A DNA stretch of 64,000 nucleotides. Origin: Saprospiraceae bacterium (GTDB lineage: Bacteria; Bacteroidota; Bacteroidia; Chitinophagales; Saprospiraceae). The DNA is taken from the NCBI GenBank assembly GCA_028279185.1, contig JANQSS010000112.1, positions 149,972 to 213,971 on the forward strand, written 5' to 3'. Positions within the stretch are counted from its first letter, which is position 1; every line of letters starts with the position of its first letter. The notes below the pieces were generated by a model. The model searched no databases. It had not been told where the DNA came from and saw only the letters and a list, made by a program, of their open reading frames with translations. The position numbers were made by a program, and so were the translations under genes. Below are positions 1 to 7,979 of the stretch, piece by piece.

Positions 1-1275
1 ATTGATTGGTCCGCTTTTATTGGACAGGGACCTGAGTCTTATGACCTTGGTTATTCACCCGACGAAGCGAATGCCAATTATGCGCACATGCTAGTCAATA
101 CGTCTTCCGGTGATGACAACAGCTATGTCATCGCGAAACTTGACAGCTTTGCATTCGCAACATTCCCTACGGCTGATATCAAAGTCAAACGACTTGCGTC
201 CGGTGGTGGTGGAACCCCTATTGAAATCAAAATATCCGGACGAAATGCAGACGTACTTGCTGGTATTTCTAACGATATAAAAGCAAAACTTATCGCACAG
301 AAAGGTGCTAAAAATGTCAAGGATAATTGGGGACCAAAAGTTAAAAAAATTGTAATTGATATTGACCCTCTAAAAACCCAAAATGCCGGATTGACAAACC
401 AAGACATAGCTGTCTCTCTTCGAACCGCCTTGAGTGGATATTCTATAGGAAATTATCGCGAGGGAAAAGACAACATCAGCATACTGATGCGTGATCAAAA
501 TCATAACCAAGTTAAAATTGAAAATTTAGAAAGTATTAATATTTATTCACAGAATACGGGGCAAAATGTTCCATTATCACAGGTTGCAGAACTGGACATC
601 GTATGGGAGTTTGCTAATATTCTTCGGAAAGACCTTCGTCGCAGTGTAAATATTTCATCGCAAGTCCGAGAAGGTGGAAATGCGAATGAAATCATGTCTA
701 TCGTAACACCTTGGTTAGATGAACAGAAAACAAATGTTTGGCCCTCTGGCTATACTTACGATCTTGGCGGAGATGCGCAAAATTCGGCAGAATCTATGGG
801 AGCGGTAGCAGCATGGCTGCCGCTCGCATTCTTTATTATTGTCATGCTTCTTATAATACAATTTAATTCATTTCGAAAAACTATAATTGTGCTGTGCACT
901 ATTCCACTTGGCGTTATTGGTGTCATATTTGGCCTGCTCATTTTACGTTCGTATTTCGGTTTTTTCGCTTTTCTGGGTATCATTTCCCTGGCTGGAATAA
1001 TCATTAACAACGCCATCGTGCTCATAGATCGAATAGAAGTGGAAATAAACAATGGGTTGAAATTGACAGATGCAATAAAAGAAGCCTGCCTTCAGCGCTT
1101 TCGACCTATATTATTAACAACATTTACGACCGTTTTGGGTATGATACCGTTATTTATGGGTGGTGGAATTATGTGGGAACCACTAGCAGCAGCCATTATG
1201 GTCGGATTGCTATTTGGTACAATCGTTACGCTAATTTTTGTTCCTGCGAGTTATCGAATTTTATATCGAGATTGA
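1..1275 (+). CDS. RND-family efflux permease, C-terminal part (5' end outside window)
   Basis: The frame is open from base 1, so only the last ~425 residues of a protein normally ~1,000-1,050 residues long are present. The visible part holds a soluble periplasmic pore/docking portion (to about residue 260) and then the final membrane helices. The segment around GIISLAGIIINNAIVLIDR is the conserved TM10-TM11 motif of AcrB/HAE1-type pumps, followed by RFRPILLTTFTTVLG and a closing helix. Members use the proton-motive force to expel drugs, detergents or other hydrophobic molecules through a tripartite complex with a membrane-fusion protein and an outer-membrane channel; those partners must lie to the left. 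The stop TGA overlaps the start of the next gene (TGATG at 1273-1277), implying translational coupling. The substrate cannot be told from this fragment. Confidence 0.93.
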   Translation: MDWSAFIGQGPESYDLGYSPDEANANYAHMLVNTSSGDDNSYVIAKLDSFAFATFPTADIKVKRLASGGGGTPIEIKISGRNADVLAGISNDIKAKLIAQKGAKNVKDNWGPKVKKIVIDIDPLKTQNAGLTNQDIAVSLRTALSGYSIGNYREGKDNISILMRDQNHNQVKIENLESINIYSQNTGQNVPLSQVAELDIVWEFANILRKDLRRSVNISSQVREGGNANEIMSIVTPWLDEQKTNVWPSGYTYDLGGDAQNSAESMGAVAAWLPLAFFIIVMLLIIQFNSFRKTIIVLCTIPLGVIGVIFGLLILRSYFGFFAFLGIISLAGIIINNAIVLIDRIEVEINNGLKLTDAIKEACLQRFRPILLTTFTTVLGMIPLFMGGGIMWEPLAAAIMVGLLFGTIVTLIFVPASYRILYRD

Positions 1276-1943
1276 TGTTAGAACTTGCGAAAGAAAAGAC
1301 AAGAGAGGCCTTTGACCATCCCAACTATGTGTACCTGCTCATCGCTCTGGTTGCACTGATTATCAATGGAGCAGTTTCGTTGAAGTTTGAGCACTCGCAT
1401 CTCTTTATGGACATCAGTTACGCCATTGTAATATTTCTAGGCCCCTTCTACTCTTCGTCCAATTTTAGAAGCTTTACATTCCATTTCATTCTGGGTATCG
1501 TTATTTTTTCATTTTACTATTATCAAGTGCATACATCACAACTTGGTGGATCACTTGGCGCTCTCTTTACACTTACATTTTATTACTTATTACTGCATAA
1601 ACTCGTTAGTTATGTTTGGAAACAAAAATTGGTAACGCTGAATGTAGTGTTTGCTGCTATTTGCGGATATTTAGTTCTGGGAATTACGGCCGGAGTAGTA
1701 TTTATGTTTATTGAATCCAGTATACCTAATTCTTTCAGCATTCAAGATTCCAGTAAATATTTCGAATATATTTACTTCAGTTTCGTCACTTTAACCTCTA
1801 TAGGCTATGGCGACATTGTGCCTTTGGATCCCATTGCGAAAATGTCGACTGTCTTACTTTGTATTGCCGGACAGCTATACATAACGATCATATTGGCACT
1901 AATTGTTGGAAAATATATCAGTCAGAATATAGACATCGAATAG
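1275..1943 (+). CDS. Six-helix-type potassium channel protein
   Basis: A 222-residue membrane protein starting at the ATG that overlaps the stop of the RND gene; the frame is open further upstream but that part reads through the RND gene. Hydrophobic segments lie at about residues 14-32, 40-58, 68-85, 97-115 and 127-150. A pore loop with the selectivity filter TSIGYGD (near residue 178) and a last helix (about 192-215) follow. This is the Ion_trans_2/KcsA-type pore with extra N-terminal helices, so K+ selectivity is expected. There is no C-terminal RCK or cyclic-nucleotide domain: the protein stops about 10 residues after the last helix, so no ligand-gating domain is visible. Coupling to an efflux pump suggests shared expression, perhaps in envelope stress or ion balance; that role is inferred. 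Confidence 0.88.
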   Translation: MLELAKEKTREAFDHPNYVYLLIALVALIINGAVSLKFEHSHLFMDISYAIVIFLGPFYSSSNFRSFTFHFILGIVIFSFYYYQVHTSQLGGSLGALFTLTFYYLLLHKLVSYVWKQKLVTLNVVFAAICGYLVLGITAGVVFMFIESSIPNSFSIQDSSKYFEYIYFSFVTLTSIGYGDIVPLDPIAKMSTVLLCIAGQLYITIILALIVGKYISQNIDIE

Positions 1944-2251
1944 ACATGCGCTGATATGAAATCCTCTCCAATTGCGCGTACAAATAATTCGATAAAGGAT
2001 AACCTTACTTCGAAACTAAAAAGTGGCATTTGGATCAATGTATGCATTTTCAACAGCCATAAGATTTCCAGGCATATGCTGTTGGCAATCGGGTTCCGAA
2101 CCTTTAATTGAGTGATACTACATAACTACGACATAGATGAAACGTCAAAGGGTTTTTTAGGTACGGCTGGTTAATTGTATAAGTCGGACGAATTGATTTG
2201 AGTAAAATCACATATCGTTATTTTAACTCCTTATACCAATTAAAGGTATAA
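1944..2251. other. Intergenic region, no recognised gene
   Basis: About 300 bases between the channel gene and the first TPR-CHAT gene. A 51-codon reading frame (1956-2111, +) is present but resembles nothing I know and has no visible ribosome-binding site. The right end is A/T rich and should hold the promoter of the TPR-CHAT gene. I see no good TTG/TAnnTTTG promoter pair. Confidence 0.5.
2231..2251. promoter_or_regulatory. Inverted repeat in the leader of the first TPR-CHAT gene
   Basis: TTATACC and GGTATAA form perfect 7-bp arms separated by seven bases, directly before the first possible ATG (2252) and 43 bases before the ATG preferred here (2294). It could be a small operator or an mRNA hairpin. 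No matching copy was seen before the second TPR-CHAT gene. Confidence 0.3.
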
Positions 2252-2293
2252 ATGGTATTAACTACCGCCACAAGAATTTTCGTAATTTTCAAC

Positions 2294-5167
2294 ATGTTCG
2301 ATTGGAAAGTACTCGCCCGAATCTGCATATTGCTGATCTTTAACCTGTCAAACGGCATGCAACTGCTCGGGCAGGCCGCTAAAACCGCCGTAGCCCCATC
2401 CCAGCAACTAAATTTTATTGAGGCTCGATTAAATGCTGGGCAATTAGAGGAAGCTATGGCAGCATTCAACGAATTAAAATCAGATGATTATTCCGATTCC
2501 ACTGCTTACTATTATCACCGGCTGGGAAGCACCTTAACGTTTAGACTTGGTCGATTTGATGCTTCCGTTTCTCATCTGAGAACATTACTACATCTTTCAT
2601 ACAAGCTAGACTATTCCGCGCCTTCCAAAGGCCTGACACTCTTTAACCTGGGAAAATTGTTGAGCAAACAAGGCCAAGTTGATTCTGCTAAGTTATTATT
2701 GTTTGAGTCGATAAATGAATATCGAAAGGCGAATTTACCTATTGATGTTGCTGACTGTTGGCGTACGTTAGGAAATATTTACATCGGTCAACACGACTAT
2801 TTCAAAGCAATCGAAGCCATGACAAGCGCGCAGGAAATACTGCATGTAATGAAGCGCCATGGAGAAGTTGATTCGATCAACCAAGAATATTATGTTCAGC
2901 AACTGGCCTGGTGTTATTTCAATTTGGCTGAATTTTATCATCGCGTAGACGATAGAACAAAAGTCAGAATATATTTAAAATATTCACAAGACTTGCTTGA
3001 AAAATATAGTGACCAATTTCCGTATATTAAAAAGGAGGCTCTTGAAAATCAGGGACGTATATTCAACCTATTAGGTGATTATCAGGAAAGTATTACCTCC
3101 TATCTCGCATTGCTGAATTCACCAGAACTTAAACATTCAGCTCAATATGAATTACACATCTTATTAAAAATTGCGCAAGTATTTGGTGGACCTTATCAAC
3201 AATTTGAACATGCAATCGCATACTGGCGTCGCGCCCTTGATTTTGCTAAAGAAGGCGAGATGGACCAATCAAGTGAGCTCGTTCCTATGTACAGAGAATT
3301 GGCTCGGTGCTATATTAATAATAATCAACCCGTCTTGGCAAGACAGTCGTTGGAGGCAGCGTGGTCCCTTGTCGATAGGCCTGGAATGAACCTACAACGC
3401 GCAATTCTATATTTTAATGAAGCCAGGTTGGCGATCCTAACTACCGATTATGAAAAAGCAATCCACTATATTGATACTGCCCAACTAATTTTCGACTTTC
3501 CAAAATCGGCCTCCCTTGCAAATATTCTGGTTTTAAAATCATTTGCCTATTTAAAGCTATACAAGCAAACTGAACGCATTGATGATTTAAATACGTCTAT
3601 CCATCTTTCAAAAAAGGCGCTCGATGTACTGATAGCATATGAAGAGCAACATTTCTCTCGTACATCCGAGGGAAACGCTTATCGAAGATGTATTGAAATG
3701 CAATTGGAAGGGCTGTTTCTACTATCCGACATTCGTCCTGATGATACCACTAAGGATGAAATATTTCAACTTCTGGAATTGGGTAAAGCGCGTACGATCC
3801 GTCAAAATTTGTCCTTCGAGCAACTGTATGCGACAAACTCTAGCGATATAATTAACCAGTATGAGTCGCTAAAGTCCCGGAGAGCGATATTACTAAATGA
3901 GTATTATAATAAAGAAAACCAAAAATCTAATTCGCACCAAATTGAAATTGGCTATGAATTATCGATGATTGAATCCAGCCTGCAGGAAGCACTGAATAAG
4001 ATTAAAGTTGAACAGAAAGTCAAAGGTAGTCAGTGGAATATTATAAATATCCAACAAAATCTGCCACGTGAATCGGCCGTAATTTTATATTTTATGGGTG
4101 ATAGTACAATTTACTCTTTTAGTATTCATAAAACAGGTGTTCTTGGAAAAAGGCTGATACTAAAAAAAGATGCATTATCACTTCTTGAAGATATCTCCGC
4201 CCATGTTACGAATCTTCGAATTTCTGAAGACACATTGGGCACTGAGTTGTTTGAGGCCTATGAAATTGTATTATTACCTCAGATCCGCGAATTGCCTAAA
4301 TCCATTAAACACTTACAACTTGTTGCTGATGGACCGCTGCTTTCATTGCCATGGGCCGCCCTTTGCACTTCTGCACCGAAGACGCACGATTTTAGACGCT
4401 GGCCTTATTTAATTAATACCTACTCTGTTTCAAATCTTCCTACCACCCGATTGCTAGCCGAAACCTCATCCGATAGGTCAAGGGCTGAAATTGCTTGCAT
4501 TGCCGTGGATTCTATTGCGGGTGAAGTTCTCAACGGAATAGATGAAGAACTGTCATCCCTACGGCATTTATACGACGCAGATTACACTTCTTTTAGGAAT
4601 AGCGATAATTTTCGCTTTATAAAAGATTTGAATGACTTTCCAATTTTACATTTTGCTACGCATGCATTTCCCAATATCCGGCAACCCATTCAATCTTACT
4701 TTTTATTTCCAGATAGTAATAGGTTAACTATGCTACATCTCCTCTCCTCAAATGTAAAAGCTGAGCTAATTAGTCTTGGTGCATGTAATACGGGCAAAGG
4801 CCCCTGGCAGCCGGGTATTGGTATCGTAAGTATGGCCCATATATTTTTGCAATCCGGATCAAACTCCGTTTTGAGTAATACATGGGCTTATTCCGATCGT
4901 TTAACCGAAAAAGTGATCACAGCATTTCATAAAAATCTCCGTAATCAAATACCGCTAAACGAATCGCTCCAGTTGGCTCAACTTGATTATGTTGAAAATG
5001 CCAAACCTGAGTTGAGCGCCCATCCTTTTTATTGGGCTGGTCTTCAAATACATGGAAACACAAAACCATTTAAAGTAAAAAAACGAGCACCAATTGTTCC
5101 ATTTATAGTAGGATTAATAGGTCTGCTTTATTTATTAAGACGTCTAATGATATCAAGAGCCTCCTGA
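2294..5167 (+). CDS. TPR-CHAT caspase-like protease, secreted and membrane anchored (module A)
   Basis: 957 residues from the ATG at 2294, chosen because it places a Sec signal (hydrophobic core ICILLIFNLSNGMQLLG) at the N-terminus; an ATG at 2252 adds 14 residues. Residues ~40-480 are helical repeats of TPR type. The C-terminal ~320 residues are a CHAT domain: His in HFATHAF (codon 4661-4663) and Cys in LGACNTG (codon 4784-4786) are the expected separase/caspase-type dyad. A membrane helix (VPFIVGLIGLLYLL) and a basic tail RRLMISRAS close the protein. Signal plus C-terminal anchor place the TPR-CHAT part in the periplasm (inference). It converges on, and overlaps by 40 bp, the 3' end of the membrane-TPR gene of the ECF sigma operon. 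CHAT proteins are cysteine peptidases (separase relatives; Csx29 of type III-E CRISPR). The substrate is unknown; the neighbouring membrane TPR protein is the obvious candidate. Confidence 0.88.
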   Translation: MFDWKVLARICILLIFNLSNGMQLLGQAAKTAVAPSQQLNFIEARLNAGQLEEAMAAFNELKSDDYSDSTAYYYHRLGSTLTFRLGRFDASVSHLRTLLHLSYKLDYSAPSKGLTLFNLGKLLSKQGQVDSAKLLLFESINEYRKANLPIDVADCWRTLGNIYIGQHDYFKAIEAMTSAQEILHVMKRHGEVDSINQEYYVQQLAWCYFNLAEFYHRVDDRTKVRIYLKYSQDLLEKYSDQFPYIKKEALENQGRIFNLLGDYQESITSYLALLNSPELKHSAQYELHILLKIAQVFGGPYQQFEHAIAYWRRALDFAKEGEMDQSSELVPMYRELARCYINNNQPVLARQSLEAAWSLVDRPGMNLQRAILYFNEARLAILTTDYEKAIHYIDTAQLIFDFPKSASLANILVLKSFAYLKLYKQTERIDDLNTSIHLSKKALDVLIAYEEQHFSRTSEGNAYRRCIEMQLEGLFLLSDIRPDDTTKDEIFQLLELGKARTIRQNLSFEQLYATNSSDIINQYESLKSRRAILLNEYYNKENQKSNSHQIEIGYELSMIESSLQEALNKIKVEQKVKGSQWNIINIQQNLPRESAVILYFMGDSTIYSFSIHKTGVLGKRLILKKDALSLLEDISAHVTNLRISEDTLGTELFEAYEIVLLPQIRELPKSIKHLQLVADGPLLSLPWAALCTSAPKTHDFRRWPYLINTYSVSNLPTTRLLAETSSDRSRAEIACIAVDSIAGEVLNGIDEELSSLRHLYDADYTSFRNSDNFRFIKDLNDFPILHFATHAFPNIRQPIQSYFLFPDSNRLTMLHLLSSNVKAELISLGACNTGKGPWQPGIGIVSMAHIFLQSGSNSVLSNTWAYSDRLTEKVITAFHKNLRNQIPLNESLQLAQLDYVENAKPELSAHPFYWAGLQIHGNTKPFKVKKRAPIVPFIVGLIGLLYLLRRLMISRAS

Positions 5168-5730
5168 CGAAATATGTGATCCTCTTTTTGAATTATGGAA
5201 TCGAAAACCCTATTCGCCTCTTCCATCTTATCCAATTTTAAATAAGCTAACCCGGTGTACCATTGAGCACTCGTTCTATATTTTTTATCCTGGATGCGCT
5301 CAAACAATCTAAGCGCAGCATGTGGGTCTTGTATAGCTAAATACGCGATACCCTGATACAAGCATATTGCTTCATCTTGCGATTGAATTTTTGAAAACAA
5401 TGCGACAGCCTTCTCAAAATCATGTTCATCATACGCTTTAAATGCCTCTTCAAACAATGCCGCTTCGCCGCGTACAGAGGGTGTATAAACATTCGGAATG
5501 GGTTCAAAAAAAGCGATAAAAAGATCGCCATTATTCTTTGCCTCTTCCGGCTTTAAAAGAAATATAAGGATGGCGGTAATAATAATACCAAGGATTAAAA
5601 GAAAAGGCCATTTGGCATTCTTTTTTGCAACATGAACTGAAGTTTCACGAAGTTGCAATTGTTTTTTCAATCGCTGACGCATAACGGCCCGCAATGCATG
5701 CTTTAAGTCCTTTTCATTAAAGTCTTCCAT
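5128..5730 (-). CDS. Single-pass membrane TPR protein, anti-sigma-like (module A)
   Basis: 200 residues from the ATG at 5730 (a GTG one codon earlier, at 5733, is also possible). Residues 1-40 are charged and basic and likely cytosolic. One membrane helix follows (about 43-61, FLLILGIIITAILIFLL), then a linker and TPR-like helical pairs (about 95-195, for example FEEAFKAYDEHDFEKAVALF). The gene starts four bases after the ECF sigma stop codon, so the two are co-transcribed and probably coupled. Small cytosolic N-terminus, single helix and periplasmic C-terminus is the general plan of anti-sigma factors, but no known anti-sigma domain (RseA_N, zinc ASD, FecR) is recognisable, so that role is inferred from position. 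The periplasmic TPRs could sense a partner or be the target of the adjacent TPR-CHAT protease. A smaller counterpart role, such as a plain scaffold, cannot be excluded. Confidence 0.8.
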   Translation of the reverse strand: MEDFNEKDLKHALRAVMRQRLKKQLQLRETSVHVAKKNAKWPFLLILGIIITAILIFLLKPEEAKNNGDLFIAFFEPIPNVYTPSVRGEAALFEEAFKAYDEHDFEKAVALFSKIQSQDEAICLYQGIAYLAIQDPHAALRLFERIQDKKYRTSAQWYTGLAYLKLDKMEEANRVFDSIIQKEDHIFRQEALDIIRRLNK

Positions 5731-5734
5731 CACA

Positions 5735-6271
5735 TTACTTATAATGCTCCCGTAATTTTTTCATACAACGGGACTTTTTAGCCTTTACTGTATCCGCATT
5801 TTTATATTTCATTCGATCCGCAATCATTTGCATGTCATAATTGTGATAATAAAAATATTCTATCAACTGACGGCAAGGCCATGCCAGATGCTCTAATGCT
5901 CTTTGAAGTCTATAAACGACATCATCCCGATCTACATTACCCAAGTATTCCGGTTCAACTACTATTTCATTGACATCATCAAGCCCAGTTGTTCGTTCAT
6001 TTTTATCACGAAATAGCCGATAAATCAAATGTTTGCCAATACCGAACAAGTATGAACTCATTTTTCCTCGTATTTCCAGAAGCTTTCCTTCGACGATATT
6101 TTGATAAAGAATGATGATGGAATCTTGATACACATCTATCAAGGTTTCCTCCTCCAAATCAAATTTTCTTCGTGCCCAGGTTAAAAATGGCGCACGATAC
6201 TCATCATACAATGACGCTATAACTGATTCTTTTCCCTCCTTTACCGCTAAAATCAACTCTTCATTTGTCAT
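5735..6271 (-). CDS. ECF-type RNA polymerase sigma factor (module A)
   Basis: 178 residues with region 2 (about 15-85; VYQDSIIILYQN corresponds to the conserved region 2.2 helix) and region 4 (about 118-175; the helix-turn-helix around YDMQMIADRMKY). There is no region 1.1 or 3, as expected for the ECF group. Region 4 ends in a basic Lys/Cys-containing helix (KAKKSRCMKKLREHY) shared in pattern with the sigma factor at 25031-25633. Both therefore probably belong to one subfamily, unlike the more usual ECF at 27757-28308. It directs RNA polymerase to its own promoters and is expected to be held inactive by the membrane protein encoded just downstream. The ATG start is clear. The 131-bp divergent gap to the secreted protein gene at 6403 may carry promoters for both. 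Confidence 0.92.
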   Translation of the reverse strand: MTNEELILAVKEGKESVIASLYDEYRAPFLTWARRKFDLEEETLIDVYQDSIIILYQNIVEGKLLEIRGKMSSYLFGIGKHLIYRLFRDKNERTTGLDDVNEIVVEPEYLGNVDRDDVVYRLQRALEHLAWPCRQLIEYFYYHNYDMQMIADRMKYKNADTVKAKKSRCMKKLREHYK

Positions 6272-6402
6272 GTTACGGGCTCCACAATTTTAATAATGCC
6301 ATAAAAATTCAATAGGTAAACAACAATGTGCTCTTTTTTTAAAAAGCAGTTACATATCCGACTGTTGCTGCACTTGTTTGTACAACTTAAAACTACTCAA
6401 AC

Positions 6403-7386
6403 ATGAAAAAGCAATTACAATTTACTCTTTTTATCGCCTTCTTTAGCTGCACACTTACCTGGGCACAACCCGTCTTAACCGTGCAAAGTCAAAATCCAGC
6501 ATCAGGAGAACGATACGACGTTAAATTTAGTCAAATCGACAACTTTGTTCCGGGGCCAGGAGGTGCCAATCAAACCTGGGACCTTTCAGCGATTGACATA
6601 AACCCTGTAGACATCCATTTTTCGATCCTATCGTTGGCTGATGCGCCGTGCCCGGCCGATTTTAGCTCCGCTGATCATGTATGGTTTTTAGAAGAGTTCG
6701 AAGCATATAACTATTATGATGTCGATGGAGATCAGATCAGTTTAATGGGCGGTGTTGGTGGCAGCCCTGGCGACATCTTATTCAAACAAACATTTTCGGA
6801 TATTGAAGAAGGATGGCAATTTCCGGCTACATTCAATACTTCGTATACCTATTCGTCCGCCTTTATACAAGACTTTTTTGGTACGAGTTTGACGGGAACG
6901 CGTACGGGCTCAGTAGAATTTGACGGTTATGGCACATTGATCACGCCATATGGCACATACACAAATGTGCTCCGAATGATCGTCCAAACCACGACGAATA
7001 TCATATTTCCGGTCAACGAAACGCAATACGCATGGGTCGTTCCGGGTCAATATATTCCCTTGGCTGTTTATACGGAAAATGATGACCCAGACGATGATCC
7101 CTCCATTTATTTTTCAAACCGTGCGATGTCATCCTTATCATCTTTAGATACCTATGAAGACCGAATAACCTTGCACCAAAACCCGGTTGTGGACGTGCTT
7201 GGGTTCGACTTTGAAGAAGAGACATCCGATCCTGAGACCGTTACCATTTACAATGGTGCAGGTGTTCAAATAGCCTCCTACCCCTTCACTCGGGCGGTAG
7301 ATGTTACTCCTTTCCCCGCGGGAACATACTATGCGGTGATTGCTGGACCCGGGCAACGTAAGGTGTTGCCATTTGTTAAGTCGTGA
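6403..7386 (+). CDS. Secreted protein with T9SS type A sorting domain
   Basis: 327 residues. A Sec signal ends near residue 22 (core FTLFIAFFSCTLTWA followed by Q). The middle ~220 residues resemble no family I can name, being rich in aromatic and Asp residues as in beta-rich surface proteins. The last ~75 residues have the T9SS C-terminal domain pattern: an NPV motif, VTIYNGAGVQI, then FPAGTYYAVIAG and a final VLPFVKS. Such domains guide the protein through the type IX machinery to the cell surface, where the domain is usually removed. It is transcribed divergently from the ECF sigma gene at 6271, with 131 bp between, so it may be a target of that sigma factor (inference). A strong terminator follows at once. 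Confidence 0.85.
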   Translation: MKKQLQFTLFIAFFSCTLTWAQPVLTVQSQNPASGERYDVKFSQIDNFVPGPGGANQTWDLSAIDINPVDIHFSILSLADAPCPADFSSADHVWFLEEFEAYNYYDVDGDQISLMGGVGGSPGDILFKQTFSDIEEGWQFPATFNTSYTYSSAFIQDFFGTSLTGTRTGSVEFDGYGTLITPYGTYTNVLRMIVQTTTNIIFPVNETQYAWVVPGQYIPLAVYTENDDPDDDPSIYFSNRAMSSLSSLDTYEDRITLHQNPVVDVLGFDFEEETSDPETVTIYNGAGVQIASYPFTRAVDVTPFPAGTYYAVIAGPGQRKVLPFVKS

Positions 7387-7392
7387 GTGCTG

Positions 7393-7432
7393 AAAAACCG
7401 GGCTGCTTCATACCTTAGCAGCTCGGTTTTTT
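7393..7432 (+). terminator. Rho-independent terminator after the T9SS cargo gene
   Basis: AAAACCGGGCTGCT (7394-7407) pairs with AGCAGCTCGGTTTT (7417-7430) over 14 bp with one G-T wobble, loop of nine bases, then T residues. Confidence 0.9.
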
Positions 7433-7460
7433 CATAGTCGATAGAATTTTGGGGTCAAGC

Positions 7461-7491
7461 TTGTAATATTCCAAGATTGATCATACATTTG
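7461..7491 (+). promoter_or_regulatory. Bacteroidota-type promoter of tRNA-Asp
   Basis: TTG (7461-7463), 20 bases, then TACATTTG (7484-7491). This is a full match to the TTG-N19-21-TAnnTTTG consensus used by the housekeeping sigma factor of Bacteroidota. Transcription would start about 20 bases before the tRNA. Confidence 0.8.
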
Positions 7492-7519
7492 CCTCGCTCC
7501 AAATGTTGAGCGTTTCTAT

Positions 7520-7593
7520 GGTCCGGTAGTTCAGTTGGTTAGAATACCTGCCTGTCACGCAGGGGGTCGCGAGTTCGAGTCTCGTCCGGACCG
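7520..7593 (+). tRNA. tRNA-Asp (anticodon GTC)
   Basis: Acceptor arms GGTCCGG (7520-7526) and CCGGACC (7586-7592) pair perfectly with discriminator G at 7593. The anticodon arm CCTGC-CTGTCAC-GCAGG puts GTC at 7554-7556, and the T arm carries GTTCGAGTC. CCA is not encoded. A consensus promoter precedes it and a terminator follows. Its 3' part is duplicated at 9587-9636, marking it as an integration target. Confidence 0.97.
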
Positions 7594-7596
7594 CTT
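7547..7596 (+). repeat. att-like direct repeat, copy 1 (inside tRNA-Asp)
   Basis: The 50 bases from the anticodon stem to just past the tRNA end recur at 9587-9636 with 48 identities (differences at 7573/9613 and 7591/9631), an offset of 2,040 bp. Duplication of a tRNA 3' end is the hallmark of tyrosine-recombinase integration. Confidence 0.85.
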
Positions 7597-7603
7597 TATT
7601 TTC

Positions 7604-7640
7604 AAAGAGTTATAACTCACTTCGTTGTAACTCTTTTTTT
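7604..7640 (+). terminator. Terminator of tRNA-Asp
   Basis: AAAGAGTTA (7604-7612) pairs perfectly with TAACTCTTT (7628-7636), followed by a T run to 7640. Confidence 0.85.
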
Positions 7641-7652
7641 GTTGCATGCCAA

Positions 7653-7952
7653 TTGCATGCAATGATCGATCCTATTTTAGCTGGGCTTTTCACTGTAAAT
7701 AACGAACTTTCGAAGATGACTAAAGTCAGTTCCGACATTAAAATAATCTGTCTTGAAAAAGACGCCTTTTACGCTTTGTTCGATGACGTGATTGCTCATA
7801 TAAAATCAGAACTACCGGCACCACAGGAAAAATGAATAACCGACAATGAAGTGATGAAACTTCTTGGCGTCACCCCGAAAACCACACTTCAAAAATACCG
7901 TGATGAAGGAAAGATCAGATTTTCTCAACCCAGCCGTAAAGTCATTTTATAA
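7653..7952 (+). pseudogene. Decayed helix-turn-helix (excisionase-like) protein
   Basis: One frame runs through this stretch but is broken by TGA at 7833-7835 and ends at a second early stop at 7950-7952. The first part (to residue 60) ends with EKDAFYALFDDVIAHIKSEL. After the TGA it continues ITDNEVMKLLGVTPKTTLQK and then YRDEGKIRFSQPSRKVIL. This matches the Bacteroidota family of small helix-turn-helix proteins encoded on mobile elements, whose members have Trp just before ITD (TGG to TGA here) and Tyr after the final Leu (TAC or TAT to TAA here). It is a remnant of the element integrated at tRNA-Asp. Such proteins are thought to act as excisionases or regulators; this copy cannot make a full domain. 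Confidence 0.8.
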
Positions 7953-7979
7953 CTATAAAATCACGATGAGGGATTGCGA

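Noticed and set aside
1956..2111. 51-codon plus-strand frame between the channel and TPR-CHAT genes
   Set aside because: No recognisable motif, start signal or conservation evidence; kept only as a note in the intergenic entry.
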